A program made the translations under genes and the position numbers. A model generated the notes under the pieces. It made no database searches. It saw nothing but the letters and a program-made list of their open reading frames with translations, and was not told where the DNA came from. A stretch of DNA of 64,000 bases from contig NW_027133913.1 of the NCBI RefSeq assembly GCF_037392515.1, positions 1 to 64,000 of the forward strand, read 5' to 3'. Positions within the stretch are counted from its first letter, which is position 1, and every line of letters starts with the position of its first letter. This document shows positions 1-9,710 of this stretch, in pieces. The stretch is from Haliotis asinina. Taxonomy: Eukaryota; Mollusca; Gastropoda; Lepetellida; Haliotidae.

Positions 1-390
1 CCCCAGCCAGAGTCTCATGCACAATCCCAGACCCAGACACAACCCCAGACCCAAACACAACCCCAGTCGGAGTCTCACACATAACCTCAGTCCCAGTGTC
101 AAACACACCGCCTTACATAACCCCAGTCCCAGATATAGCAGCAGTACCAGGCGAAAATCCATAACCTGACATAACCCCAGTACCAGACACAACCCCAGTT
201 AACGATCTAGCCCAAACCCCACACATAACCCCAGTACCAGACACAAACCCCAGCTCTAGAGACAACCCCCGTCTCAGACACGACCTACATCCCAGATACA
301 ACCCCAGCTCCAGATACGACCCCAGTCCCAGACATAACTTCAGCTGAAGACACAACCTTAGCTCCAGACACACCTCCTGCCACAGGCTAA
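1..390 (+). repeat. 18-bp minisatellite, degenerate, with a Thr/Pro/Asp-rich reading frame
   Basis: A degenerate tandem repeat with unit close to ACCCCAGTACCAGACACA. On the plus strand each unit is six codons and reads like TTPVPD. The frame starting at base 3 is open to a TAA near 162 and then continues as far as about 250. After a 1-bp shift the same peptide pattern continues in frame 1 to a TAA at 388-390. No start codon, signal peptide or convincing splice site was seen. It could be the remains of a mucin-like exon or simply a minisatellite. Its left end lies outside the window. Confidence 0.75.
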
Positions 391-409
391 GACACATCCC
401 AGCCCTAGG

Positions 410-465
410 CCCAACAACACAAACATGTCCTTAGTCGGGGCTGATTGGGCCGTGTGTAGCTTCTG
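410..465 (+). repeat. Fragment of the interspersed 5' module (inverted copy of 2510-2558)
   Basis: About 46 bases here, containing TCCTTAGTCGGGGCTGATTG, are the reverse complement of 2511-2558 with one mismatch. The stretch at 2.5 kb sits inside a copy of the LINE-associated module described below. This piece is therefore a short fragment of the same variant in the opposite orientation. Confidence 0.8.
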
Positions 466-520
466 GGCATGGTGCATTCACGCGTCAACTCTCATTTCCT
501 ATAATACTGCGTTCCGCACA

Positions 521-799
521 CTGACTTCATTTCACACATGGACCTCACTGCATACACTCGCATAGCTCCGTACACTGACGTGGTTCAATACACTGACGTG
601 GTTACGTAAACAGACCTCATTCCATATACTTATGTCGTTTCATACATTGACGTCGTTCCAAACTCTTACATCGTTCCATACACTCATTCCGTACCATGAT
701 GTTGTTCAATTCTACGCCTACCTCCTTCCATACACTGACGTTGTTCCATACCATGACGTTGCTCCATACACTGACGTTGTTTCATATACTGACGTTGTT
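521..799 (+). repeat. Second 18-bp minisatellite (TTCCATACACTGACGTTG-like)
   Basis: About fifteen degenerate copies of an 18-bp unit near TTCCATACACTGACGTTG. The unit is a multiple of three and lacks stops, so it produces short open frames reading PYTDVV. These have no other coding feature. The sequence is unrelated to the 18-bp repeat at 1-390. Confidence 0.85.
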
Positions 800-853
800 T
801 GTGGTGGTGGATGGGGGGTGGATGGGGGGTGAATGGGGGTTTGAGATGGGGAA
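799..853 (+). other. G-rich tract with G-quadruplex potential
   Basis: Four G runs of 6, 6, 5 and 4 bases lie at 813-818, 824-829, 835-839 and 848-851. Loops of 5, 5 and 8 bases separate them. It directly follows the minisatellite at 521-799. The last loop is slightly longer than the usual seven-base limit. Confidence 0.6.
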
Positions 854-859
854 GAGGAT

Positions 860-2000
860 ATTTAACACAGTAATAGAAAACGGTACATCTGAGATTACAT
901 TCGTACTAAAGTATATACCACCTGTAAGGCACACGCTGATTACCACGGTGTGTTTATCTGACCGGGTGTGTCGATTGTAGTATTGCCAAATGTTTTTACA
1001 ATATATTTCCAATAATCACTTGTTAGATTGATATGTCGTAGTCGAAATGTGAGAGTGCCCGTTTAACGAGAGTAATGACCACTGTTTTGAATGGTTCCCT
1101 TATTTTTGGTCGTATTAACGTGATTGTTGGAATACTGAGTGTCGGATAGACGAGAGCTGACCGTATCCTTTCTCTGGTGCGCTGACAAAAACGGATGACT
1201 TATGACTTTCTTTACATCTTGGCTCTTTGGGTGCACTTCTTGGACATTTTCCAGGTCGATCACGCGTTCTCACCTTTCCAGTATTTCAGGTTCCATGTGA
1301 GCATTGCCAGTCTCTATGCTATTTTATACCCTTGGTCACCGTCACCCACACAAGCTCAACTAACAGCTTGTCTTGTAGTTTATCACAGAATGAGTATGAA
1401 AATATAAAGCACAGATTCTGAGCTATAGCAACTGACAAGTTTGTGAGAGAGGTGTCAGCAGTCCGTGCGATACCCTTCAGTTGCTGAATCCAGTTCGAAG
1501 CTGTTTTGCTTTAAACAGGTTGGAAAGTTTTATCAACTATACATGTCCCTCCCATAATTGATCTGTTTTAATGATGTCTGGGGTGGCATATTTAACAGTT
1601 GAGTGAAACTGAATGTCCATAAAGTACATTGGAAACAGTTAACACATGAGATATATGGTGTATAGATAACTATCATTCCACTTCCTACAGTGTTTAAAAG
1701 TTTGTTTTCTGCGAGATAAGCAGACCTGGGACGTAAAGCTGACAGTGAAATTCTGTCGCCATGCACCACAAACTTTATTCTTTCTCAGTCTTTTATGTTT
1801 GCAGTGAAAACGTACCGATGACTTACTCAAACAAAAGTGTAAATCGAAAAGAGTGAAATGAAGATGGCGAATCCTCATAATTTTTCTGAACATTTAACCT
1901 CAGAATTTGAGTCACCTAAAGATACTAGTTGTTTAACAAACGGTCATAGTGTCATATTGCGTTGTTTGTTTGTATTACAAGGAGGTAAGTACACTAAATG
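860..2000. other. No gene recognised
   Basis: Unique-looking AT-moderate sequence. Open frames are short, overlap one another on both strands and show no domain, signal peptide or splice pattern I recognise. Confidence 0.6.
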
Positions 2001-2167
2001 AAACACTGAGAACAAGTATGGCGCCGCATGTAGTTCACAGTTCCAACTACTGCGCTTACACCCTCGTGATACAAAGCAATTGAGACGATGGTCATCCCAC
2101 TCATATACAAAGCCAGGCTTACATGAGAATCAAGGCAGTGACAACTGTACCCTGACCAGCATTAGGC

Positions 2168-2285
2168 CCAGATCTGAACCTTCTCGAGGATGTGTTGGAC
2201 ATAATAGGGCGGCCAATCCAGGTACGGAGTCCTCCAGAACGGAATTTACATCGCCTGGAGGCAGTTGTTAGAACAGGTCCTATTC
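2168..2285 (+). pseudogene. Tc1/mariner-like transposase, C-terminal fragment
   Basis: Starting at 2168 the plus strand reads PDLNLLEDVLDIIGRPIQ and continues to RNLHRLEA. In intact Tc1 transposases this is the PDLNPIEHVWD block carrying the last acidic residue of the DDE/DDD triad, followed by the conserved C-terminal helix. Here the Pro-Ile-Glu-His core has become Leu-Leu-Glu-Asp. The upstream 150 bases may belong to the same element but are too diverged to align by eye. There is no complete ORF and no terminal inverted repeat was identified. It is a dead fragment on the opposite strand from the longer Tc1 copy at 6.3-7.3 kb. Confidence 0.75.
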
Positions 2286-2399
2286 GATTTATGAAAATTC
2301 ATGGTATGTGTCGTCTGGGTACGTGGCGGGTCCACCCTTTACTGATTAGTGTCACGTAACACTAGTGTCTTCAAGGAACATTTTCATGTTACAAAACAA

Positions 2400-2760
2400 T
2401 TGTCAATGCAGCGTCGTACATACCTTTTTCTTGGGGTGGGTGGGGTGGAGGTGGTGTGGTGTTGCTGGTGAAAATCGCCTTTTATGTGGCAAAGTAGTGT
2501 GTTGAGTAAAGAAGCTATACACGGCCCAATCAGCCCCGACTAAGGACATGTTTGTGTTCCAGGCCCCCAGTGCCCTCAACCGACAGACTACCGCCCTCCA
2601 CCAACCGGGAACGCAACCCACGGTAAACGTATTGCCCATTTCCCACGCTATTTTGCGATCAGCAATTGGACGCAATGGACCTAGTTGATCCGGGTCCACA
2701 CGGGGGTTGAGCAGCTCTTAGTGTTACCCATCACTCACCAGGAGGAGGTGGCTGGTCATG
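2400..2760 (-). repeat. Interspersed 5' module (SINE-like / LINE 5' UTR), minus-strand copy
   Basis: The minus strand shows the module order seen in the other copies: a GCCACCTCCTC-like head near 2750, CCCGTGTGGACCCGG near 2700, GGTTGCGTTCCCGG, a GGTTGAGGGCA box, then CTCAACACACCACTTTGCC. This copy carries about 40 extra bases in the middle, also found at 410-465, and stops before the usual GTGCCCTGTGCATG tail. Related copies lie at 16,513-16,757, 16,946-17,256, 25,000-25,275 and 27,600-27,735. Confidence 0.8.
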
Positions 2761-2769
2761 GGTACCGTT

Positions 2770-3460
2770 TGGCTTGAATCCAATTTCTACAAACCACGTG
2801 TGTGTGTTCCCAATTCTGTTCTTTGCATGAATCGATATTCATGGTGCTGTCAATATACTTAATATCTAGATATGATCTATCACTGTCCAGTGTATCTGCA
2901 AGCAAGCATGCCTCACAAATAACCAATGAGGGACAGCATGATGTCTGAGGAGATAGATATGAATCTGAAATTTTAATGGCCCAAGAACTGGTCTGTCTTT
3001 GAGGCCCCCTGCTCAGTGACCTGAGCTGTTCAGACGGAATAAACTGTGAATAACGGCCCACTCTCGTTTTCTGAACGTGAGGTACTGTCTTCCCCTAGCC
3101 AGACTTGTCTGGTGGCAACGTGGGCACAACATTGGTTGTATCCATGGGTGTAGGGTCCAGATGTTGTGTTCCGTCAACCACTGGTGTACACTTCTGTCCG
3201 CGTGGCTATTGTATTCACACGTCGCCCTGCTGCGTGTATTTCCTTGCTCACGTATTCAGAGATGTTGTTGCATATCAATGATCAAATTCGGATATATAAA
3301 CATATTGCTGGAACTATGTCTTAAATCCCTAAGACACACAAAACCAAATTTATGAGTATCATGCCTCCCAGACAGGCAATTTGTGTGTTGTTTCAAATCA
3401 CAACATTTAAGGCTTGGCGTCTTCACTTAACATATGTTCTATACAACAACAGAGACACTT
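2770..3460. other. No gene recognised
   Basis: No domain, repeat or RNA gene is recognisable here. Open frames on both strands are short and overlapping. Confidence 0.55.
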
Positions 3461-3464
3461 TTGA

Positions 3465-3530
3465 GAGTGAGTGAGTGAGTTAGTGTTTAACGTCACATCG
3501 GCAATATTTCAGCCATATTGTGACGCAACA
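3465..3530 (+). repeat. GTGAGTGAGT-headed interspersed repeat, truncated
   Basis: A (GAGT)n head is followed by TTAGTGTTTAACGTCACATC and GGCAATATTTCAGCCATATT. This resembles the very common repeat I recall from abalone and related gastropods, whose copies begin with GAGTGAGT runs followed by an AGCAATATTCCAGC-like core. Only the first 65 bases are present. It is the main clue to the host lineage, and the identification rests on memory rather than a search. Confidence 0.6.
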
Positions 3531-3539
3531 CTGTAGTGT

Positions 3540-3890
3540 GACACGCAACATGCATTCTGGATCCAGCGATACACGATATATCCCGTAAAATAACAAGTAG
3601 TATCAGTTGTAAAATAGCACGAAGCAAGTGTCTTCTTACCTATCATAAAAGTTACAGTGGTCATATCTGAGCTATGGATGACGTCAAATCTAGGATAACA
3701 TCCCCACAAACTGGCTGGGGACAACTGGCTAATGTGTTTTCTGAAGAACCGAGGCTCTCTTTCGCTTCATGACCTTGACCTTCAAGTTTGGATGTGCAGC
3801 TCAGCATTCCTATCTAGCTGGGCGCAAAGTCTACACACACTACTGTTATAGCGTGTGGTTCCCCTAGCTGGCGTTGTACCAGACACTTCA
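3540..3890. other. Promoter-proximal upstream region of the coiled-coil/ankyrin gene
   Basis: Non-coding sequence immediately 5' of the TATA box. It holds a short imperfect inverted pair, CACTGTAGTG near 3530, and nothing else I can assign. Confidence 0.4.
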
Positions 3891-3897
3891 GTCGAGA

Positions 3898-3906
3898 TAT
3901 ATAAAA
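3898..3906 (+). promoter_or_regulatory. TATA box of the coiled-coil/ankyrin gene
   Basis: TATATAAAA is a close match to the canonical TATA element. A CAGT initiator-like site lies at 3928-3931, with its A at 3929, 31 bases downstream of the first T. This gives a predicted 5' UTR of about 37 bases. The first in-frame ATG after that start is at 3966. The open frame extends upstream to an ATG at 3855, but that ATG lies before the TATA box and would not be transcribed. Confidence 0.7.
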
Positions 3907-3965
3907 TCTGTTTAGCCGGCGGCGAGGCAGTCGCCTTCCTAGCTGTGTGTTGTTCAGTTCAAACA

Positions 3966-5349
3966 ATGGAGCTAGCAACAGTCGCATTCGTGAGTCTTGT
4001 ATTGTGCGGCATCGAAGACGTATATGCTGCTGAAAGTTTGGCAACACTGACTACACGTGTGAGGGTGGTAGAACAAGACCTTAGGGCTTGGAAATTTTCA
4101 AGCATTGAAACTGAGACTAAACTGATGAACAAGTTTAAGGTTTGGGAGGAGTCACTGAAAGAAGAACTGACTTCAACATTCCTTCCTTCACTGATTAACC
4201 CTCTCGTCAAACAAGCGATTAACAAGATCATGACTGATGAGTACATTGGAAATGAGATGAGAGGACAAGTTCTCAGTGAAGTACAAAGCTTGAAAACCAG
4301 GGTTCAAATCACAAAGAGACAACTTCAAGCATTAACAAAGGACTTAAGATGTGTTCAACGGGAAAGAGACAACTACAGAGAAAGCGCTGGAAAAGAACGT
4401 AGCGAGTTGACCAAAGACATCCGGGCACTACAGCAGCAGGTGAATCAGACAGTAGTTCGTGCAAGGTTGCTCAGATCAGAACTCAATCAAACCATTGATG
4501 ACCTGCTTGAGACAAACCAGAATCTCGCTGGAATCACACAGGACTTCACGACGCTAAATACCAGTTGTGTGCTGATAGAAAAAGAAATACAATCATACCG
4601 GGAGGACTTGCAGGAAATGCAGGGAAACGTATCCACAGACATTCGGAGTTTAAACATTCAACTGAATCACACCATCAGAGACCTGTTTGACTCAAACCAG
4701 ACACTCACTGGCCTCACACAGGACTTGGAGACGTTGAATACCAGTTGTGTGGTGACGGAGAGAGAAATAAAATCATACCGGGAGGGCTTGCAGGAAATGC
4801 AGATAAAGTTACCCTCAGACATTCAGAGTGTAAACATGCAACTGACTCAAACCATTAGTGACCTGTTTGACTCAAACCAGACCCTCGCTGGCCTCACACA
4901 GGACTTGAGGACTCTGAATACCAGCTGTGTGGTGACGGAGAAAGAAATAAAATCATACCGGGAGGACTTGCAGGAAATGCAGAGAAACGTATCCACAGAC
5001 ATTCGGAGTGTAAACATTCAACTGACTCAAACCATTAGTGACCTGTTTGACTCAAACCAGACCCTCGCTGGCCTCACACAGGACTTGAGGACTCTGAATA
5101 CCAGCTGTGTGGTGACGGAGAAAGAAATAAAATCATACCGGGAGGACTTGCAGGAAATGCAGAGAAACGTATCCACAGACATTCGGAGTGTAAACATGCA
5201 ACTGAATCAAACCATTAGTGACCTATTTGACTCAAAACAGACCCTCGCTGGCCTCAAACAGGACTTGAGGACTCTGAATACAAGTTGTTGTGGGACGAGG
5301 AAAGGGATCAAGGAGCCTTCAACCACGACGTATCCTGGAACGACAGAGG
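3966..5349 (+). CDS. Exon 1: signal peptide and glycosylated coiled-coil repeat region
   Basis: Codons 1-461 plus one base. The N-terminus, MELATVAFVSLVLCGIEDVYA, is a plausible signal peptide with a V-Y-A cleavage site after residue 21. The rest is almost entirely heptad-like and rich in Gln, Glu, Asn, Leu and Thr, as expected of a long coiled coil. From residue 197 it becomes four exact-period 60-residue repeats (197-256, 257-316, 317-376, 377-436) and a partial fifth. Most repeats contain LNTSC, a single Cys, and two to four N-glycosylation sequons (NTS, NVS, NQT, NHT). Many sequons and one Cys per repeat favour an extracellular, possibly disulfide-linked rod. Unit length 60 is not a multiple of seven and would fit seven heptads plus one hendecad. 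The exon ends at a consensus donor GTGAGT. Reading on into the intron gives only eleven more codons. Confidence 0.8.
4554..5290 (+). repeat. 180-bp coding tandem repeats in exon 1
   Basis: Units start at 4554, 4734, 4914 and 5094, with a partial copy from 5274. Sequence 4861-4980 is identical to 5041-5160, and neighbouring stretches differ by only a few bases, so the last full units are recent duplicates. All units keep the reading frame. A degenerate half-unit precedes them at about residues 173-196. Confidence 0.92.
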
Positions 5350-5552
5350 GTGAGTCTTTTAACAAAAACTTGTCACGTAATTAACATTCTGCTTCGATGT
5401 TACAACTTAAATATATGAGGATAGCATTAATTTGTTTGTCAACATAGGGTTCACATGGCATGGCAACATGGGATTAGGTTGGCATGACAACAAAAAGTTG
5501 TACACGTCAACTTTAAGTTGTCGTTATTTAAGTTGTCGTTATTTGATCGCCT

Positions 5553-5937
5553 ATGGCTCATAAGGCACGTAAACATTGGGCTATCAGGTAAAACCAACCT
5601 TAGGGCTCACAAGGCATGTAAACGTTGGGCTATCAGGTAAAGCCAACCTTACACTCAAAAGCCATGTAAACGTTGGGCTATCAGGTAAAGCCAACCTAGG
5701 GATCACAAGGCATGTAAAAAGTTGGGCTATCGGGTAAAGCCAACCTTACACTCAAAAGCCATGTAAACGTTGGGCTATCAGGTAAAGCCAACCTAGGGAT
5801 CACAAGGCATGTAAACGTTGGGCTGTCAGGTAGACCCAACCTACGGCTCACAAGGCATGTAAAACGTTGGGCTGTCAGGTAGACCCAACCTAGGGCTCAC
5901 AAGGCATGTAAACGTTGGGCTGTTAGGTAAAGGTTAA
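5553..5937 (+). repeat. 48-bp intronic minisatellite, about eight copies
   Basis: Each unit contains GTTGGGCTATCAGGTAAAGC followed by CAACCT and GGCATGTAAAC. Two kinds alternate in the middle: one with AGGGATCACAAGGC, the other with ACACTCAAAAGCC. Each unit holds an inverted pair GTTGG(G)CT / AGCCAAC. The last units change this to GTTGGG / CCCAAC, which still pairs. Confidence 0.9.
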
Positions 5938-6178
5938 GGTTTGAGGGCTGATTTTTGAAGGGTGGGTTACGTTCATTGGATTGGATGATTGTCCTGAGGT
6001 TTGAAGAGCCAATGTAATGTAGTTGTTTGCTTTATATTTCACTCACAAACTTCTAGAATGCAGTTTAAACAGTTAGAGGATTGGCTATTTCTAACAAATT
6101 GGATCAAATCAGAGGTTAAGCGACACTGAGCATGTCGTTTAATTAACTTTACAAAAGGGCAAACCAATCTTCATTCGT

Positions 6179-6258
6179 GCATTTTACTACATGACGGATT
6201 TGTATCATTTTACTACATGACGGATTTGTATCATTTTACTACATGACGTATTTGTATC
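6179..6258 (+). repeat. 26-bp tandem repeat, three copies
   Basis: Three consecutive units containing CATTTTACTACATGACG and GATTTGTAT. The third unit has one substitution. They lie just beyond the 3' end of the decayed Tc1 copy and may mark its flank. Confidence 0.85.
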
Positions 6259-6323
6259 TTTTTATCACTAATGAAGTGTTCCGTATGCCATCACAGATGT
6301 AATCAAATCAAGTCACGTGATCA

Positions 6324-7290
6324 TTATCTGGTATGTCCACCCTGGGCATCAATACAAGCCCTAGTTTTAACTCTAAGACGTACTGAGAACTTCGGACATC
6401 GTATACATTGGGCAAGAATCCTTTGTCATTGCTCTTGAAGGGCTTGGACAAGGTGACGTCGATTTCCAGAAACATGGGCTCTATAGCACAAATCTGACGA
6501 TTCACACGGTCCCAGGTACGAGTGTTCAGTAGGTGAAGTGTCAGGTGCCTGGGAGGACATAACACCACACTGGCTTTTCTTGTAGAAAATGCATAACAAT
6601 ATGCGCTGAATGAGGACGAGTCTTGTCCTGCTGGAACGTAATGTGATCCTGGCGGTAATGTTGGAACGGCAGCAGAACCGGATGCAGACTTTGATCAATG
6701 CATCTTTGAGCAGTGACAGTACCATCCACTACAACAACATCTTTCCCCATACGATAACACCTCCTCTACCAAACGGTTTCACGTCTTGTACATGGCAACA
6801 TTCTCCATGGCGTATGTAGGCACGAGCCCTGACATCATTCCTAAACAGGTGAAACGTGCTTTCGAATGAGAACATCACTCTCTGCCACGTCTGTTTCTTT
6901 CCACCGACGAACCATGCCCACCTAAGACGTTGACGTCGATATTGACATCAGCCATACATCACGGTAAGGGCTGAAGGTGCAGATACCTTATTGTCTGTGT
7001 CATCATGCTGGTGATGTCCATGTCCATCCGCTTCTGACGTCACAGGAAAAGAAACGGTTTCTGAGGTGCAGGATACCTAAGCAGCGGTTCTCGTTCGAGT
7101 GGTGACGCGAGGTCTTCTACTTCTGGGCCTGTCTACTGTCTGCCCTGTAGCGGGTCATCAGCCTCGTGGTGGTCAAACCCAAGGCCGCTGCAACATGAGC
7201 ATGGGTGACGCCCATCTGTACTATTCAAATGGCTCTCTGGATTCCAGCGGTAATCGGGGCATGATCGCTCAAGTTGACTTGAAGGTCACA
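6324..7290 (-). pseudogene. Tc1-like transposase, nearly full-length but multiply broken
   Basis: Read from 7290 downwards the minus strand keeps the order of a Tc1 transposase. Near 7218 is an N-terminal helix-turn-helix piece reading QMGVTHAHVAAALGLT. Near 6870 is WQRVMFSFESTFHLF, where intact copies have an FSDES-like motif, so the first catalytic Asp is gone. Next comes GRGGVIVWG, then HITFQQDKTRPHSAH with the second Asp. Beyond a frameshift is SPTEH, the SPIEH block with the third acidic residue, and the reading ends in GGHTR and a stop at 6326-6324. Several stops and at least two frameshifts interrupt it. Terminal inverted repeats were not identified. It lies antisense within intron 1 of the host gene. 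Confidence 0.85.
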
Positions 7291-8994
7291 TGTCGAGGAA
7301 GGTTTTCGCGCACTCTTAAATCCCAAATATGCTTGTGCTTCATGCAATCCATTCATGATATTTCCGTGCTTGACGATCTGTTGCAGTGATGCTGTTCCCT
7401 CAAACACAACACTTTTTCACTGCGAACGTTTGGGAAGCGTTGTAGCGTTTGTTCTAAGCTCATAACAACCTACAAAATTTGAGTTCGAGTCCTAATTATC
7501 GAATGAAATTTTCGTATCGTTTGCATTGTCCGTTACTCGAATATTGCGTAAATGACTTTGTCATCAGTGTAACTTGGCTTTCCGTTAATTTGCGTGAAAC
7601 TGCAAACGTGAACATTACTTGATTACCTATTTCAATAATATTAAATGCCATTTATGTGCCAGTGATATAACACACATGATGAATTATCACAGCAGTTTGA
7701 TGTTTTACCTAATACCTTATTAATAATCCCAAATAAAAAGTGTGTTCACTCCGTGCTTTGGGTACGAATTGACCTCATTCAGTGCCGATGAATGGTTTCA
7801 CTGCTAGTTATTTCTTCGTTTCAAATGTGCGTACTTCACACCACATAAAGTAATCAAAGTAAGATCCAAAGTGATATGGACTGTGTTTTACTCATGTGAT
7901 AATACCGTAGATGTGCAAACAATAAGATACGCTAGAATTTCGTTTCCCCAAAAATAATGCCCTATTCGAACAGAGGTTAGGTACTTTTTTGTGGAAATAT
8001 TTAAAGGTGCCCCAGTACTAAATGGAATTTCTGGTGGTGCACTGAACAAAAAACAAATTGCATATGACTGGTCTAAAAACACATGGGCTTGAGAAAAGAA
8101 AATGGTCCAATAGGCTTCCATAGTTTGAAAATTCAAACAGCTCGAAATGAACTATCGTTCAGTATACACTATGTCAATTATTCTCGGCCTTGAGGGATAA
8201 TATATGCAAACTATGTATATAGTAGACATTAATGATGCCAGTTAAATTGTAAATGTGTGAAAAGGGTTATCCTGGTTGCCTTGAACTGCAAGCGACTAGA
8301 CGCTGATCGGTCATTTTGTTTGCATTCTACGGAAACACAGTGAATAACAACGGCCATCTGTTTTTATGTATCAGATGTACTAGACTTGGGATTACAAAAA
8401 CAGAACTTTTTTCGAACAAAATCGTTTCTGATACTTGTCTATACCTTTGACATGTTAAAGGTACACAACTTACTTGTTCCAGCAAAAAATGATTTTATTG
8501 CAATTTGTTCTACCCTCCTGCTATTATTACGGGACGGCAATAAGGAACTCAAATGACAGATAACAACATGCCGAGGTTAGGTGAGTTTGACCTGTATTGG
8601 AATGCACAAGCCTCGAAGACGACTCTCGCATTAGACTAAGCGAGAGGTTACTGCTAGCGTACTATCGAGGTTACCTCGACAATACTGTGGCTGCAGTAGC
8701 ACGGATAGAGTTATTTTTGTACACTATGGAAAGATTGTAGCTTTTGATTAGAGATGACATGGGTTTCTGGACAGTATTGACTCCAACAAGGACGTTACAA
8801 ATTGTAAATCAGTAGGAATGTTTTTGGAACCAAGTCGTTGCTTCACACAATGTTTACACCCAGACCTGTGCTTACCATGTCACGGACGGGGGACGATGGA
8901 AGGTCTGGGGAAACATAACAATGCAGCGTTTCATAATACTTTCAATATTTTGGGGTTATCTATATTTTTCTGATTAAAATATTCCGTGTTTCAG

Positions 8995-9036
8995 CCTCGA
9001 CTGACCCCAGCCCGAAATACACGGCTCCACTCAGTT
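8995..9036 (+). other. Possible degenerate cassette exon
   Basis: An acceptor-like CCGTGTTTCAG ends at 8994. It is followed by CCTCGACTGACCCCAGCCCG, which resembles the start of real exon 2, CCTCCACGACTGACGCGAG. Ending at the A before GTTTAT would keep phase 1 and add a Thr/Ser/Pro linker. The donor is weak, so this may be a decayed duplicate of exon 2. Confidence 0.25.
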
Positions 9037-9319
9037 TATATTTCTCCCTGCATTTACCTCAGTGATGTATATGGTCTTGGTCATTTTGACTCGAGGGATG
9101 AATCCCACCCGCTGTCAATAGACGTTGTCAATCACAGAATTTCAAACTGTGAAAATTAATATTAGGAAGTGTCACATTTTTTCGCGGTATTCAGGGTTAT
9201 CTCAATCAAACTGAACGATACATGGTTAATACTTTTTTGCATAAGATATGTATTTAGAATTTATTCATCCATGATATTGACTTTGTATAGTCCTCTGAAC
9301 AACATGTTCCCTGTCTCAG

Positions 9320-9406
9320 CCTCCACGACTGACGCGAGTCAGGATCTGACACCCAGCATGACGGTTCCAGTGGCACCAGTGACGACACAAGACTCTGATC
9401 ACCAAG
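9320..9406 (+). CDS. Exon 2: Thr/Ser/Pro linker
   Basis: 87 bases, phase 1 at both ends, encoding residues 462-490. The peptide reads ASTTDASQDLTPSMTVPVAP followed by VTTQDSDHQ. It is a flexible, potentially O-glycosylated spacer between the coiled coil and the ankyrin exon. The acceptor is pyrimidine-rich TGTTCCCTGTCTCAG and the donor is CAAG|GTAGGC. Because it is symmetric it can be skipped without changing frame. If the donor is not used, translation runs on for 17 codons to a stop at 9457-9459. Confidence 0.7.
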
Positions 9407-9710
9407 GTAGGCTGGAAAACCCAGCAGCAATAGTTGTTGTGACACTTATCATCTTGTAAAGTTCTACAAACATCATCACTCTAAAAGTCGTACACAAAAT
9501 AATACCTACAACTTCTGACTCTAACATAAAGTTGTGTATTAAACACTCCATCGTTCATTCCAGAAACCACAGTTTGACATTCGCGTCACGTTGGATCGTT
9601 GTCAGCCACGATGGAATTGTTGAAATTACGTAGTCACGTGCCAACATGATGTAAACATTGTAGATGTATGACAAAGATGTCTGGTGTACATAGTTTACTT
9701 TGTGTTACAG

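Larger units (their letters stand above)
5350..9319 (+). other. Intron 1 (phase 1) of the coiled-coil/ankyrin gene
   Basis: 3,970 bases between donor GTGAGT and acceptor TGTTCCCTGTCTCAG. It contains a 16-bp duplication near 5510-5545, a 48-bp minisatellite (5553-5937), a 26-bp triplication (6179-6258) and a decayed Tc1 transposase (6324-7290). From about 7,400 to 8,980 I see no gene, only a short perfect palindrome CGAGGTtACCTCG at 8666-8678. A weak cassette-exon candidate lies at 8995-9036. Confidence 0.7.

Noticed and set aside
3509..3724. 71-codon minus-strand ORF upstream of the ankyrin gene
   Set aside because: It overlaps a truncated interspersed repeat and has no domain or conserved feature.
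3855..3965. Upstream ATG extending the coiled-coil ORF by 37 codons
   Set aside because: It lies 5' of the TATA box and gives no signal peptide at its start. The ATG at 3966 follows the predicted transcription start and opens with a good signal peptide.
8666..8678. CGAGGTtACCTCG palindrome as a nuclear-receptor element
   Set aside because: A single 13-bp palindrome deep in an intron is expected by chance, and the half-site does not match AGGTCA.
9668..9710. ATG at 9668 as the start of a separate ankyrin ORF
   Set aside because: The codons before 9711 form a splice acceptor tract (TTTGTGTTACAG), and the three-exon join is in phase, so this is intron sequence read through.
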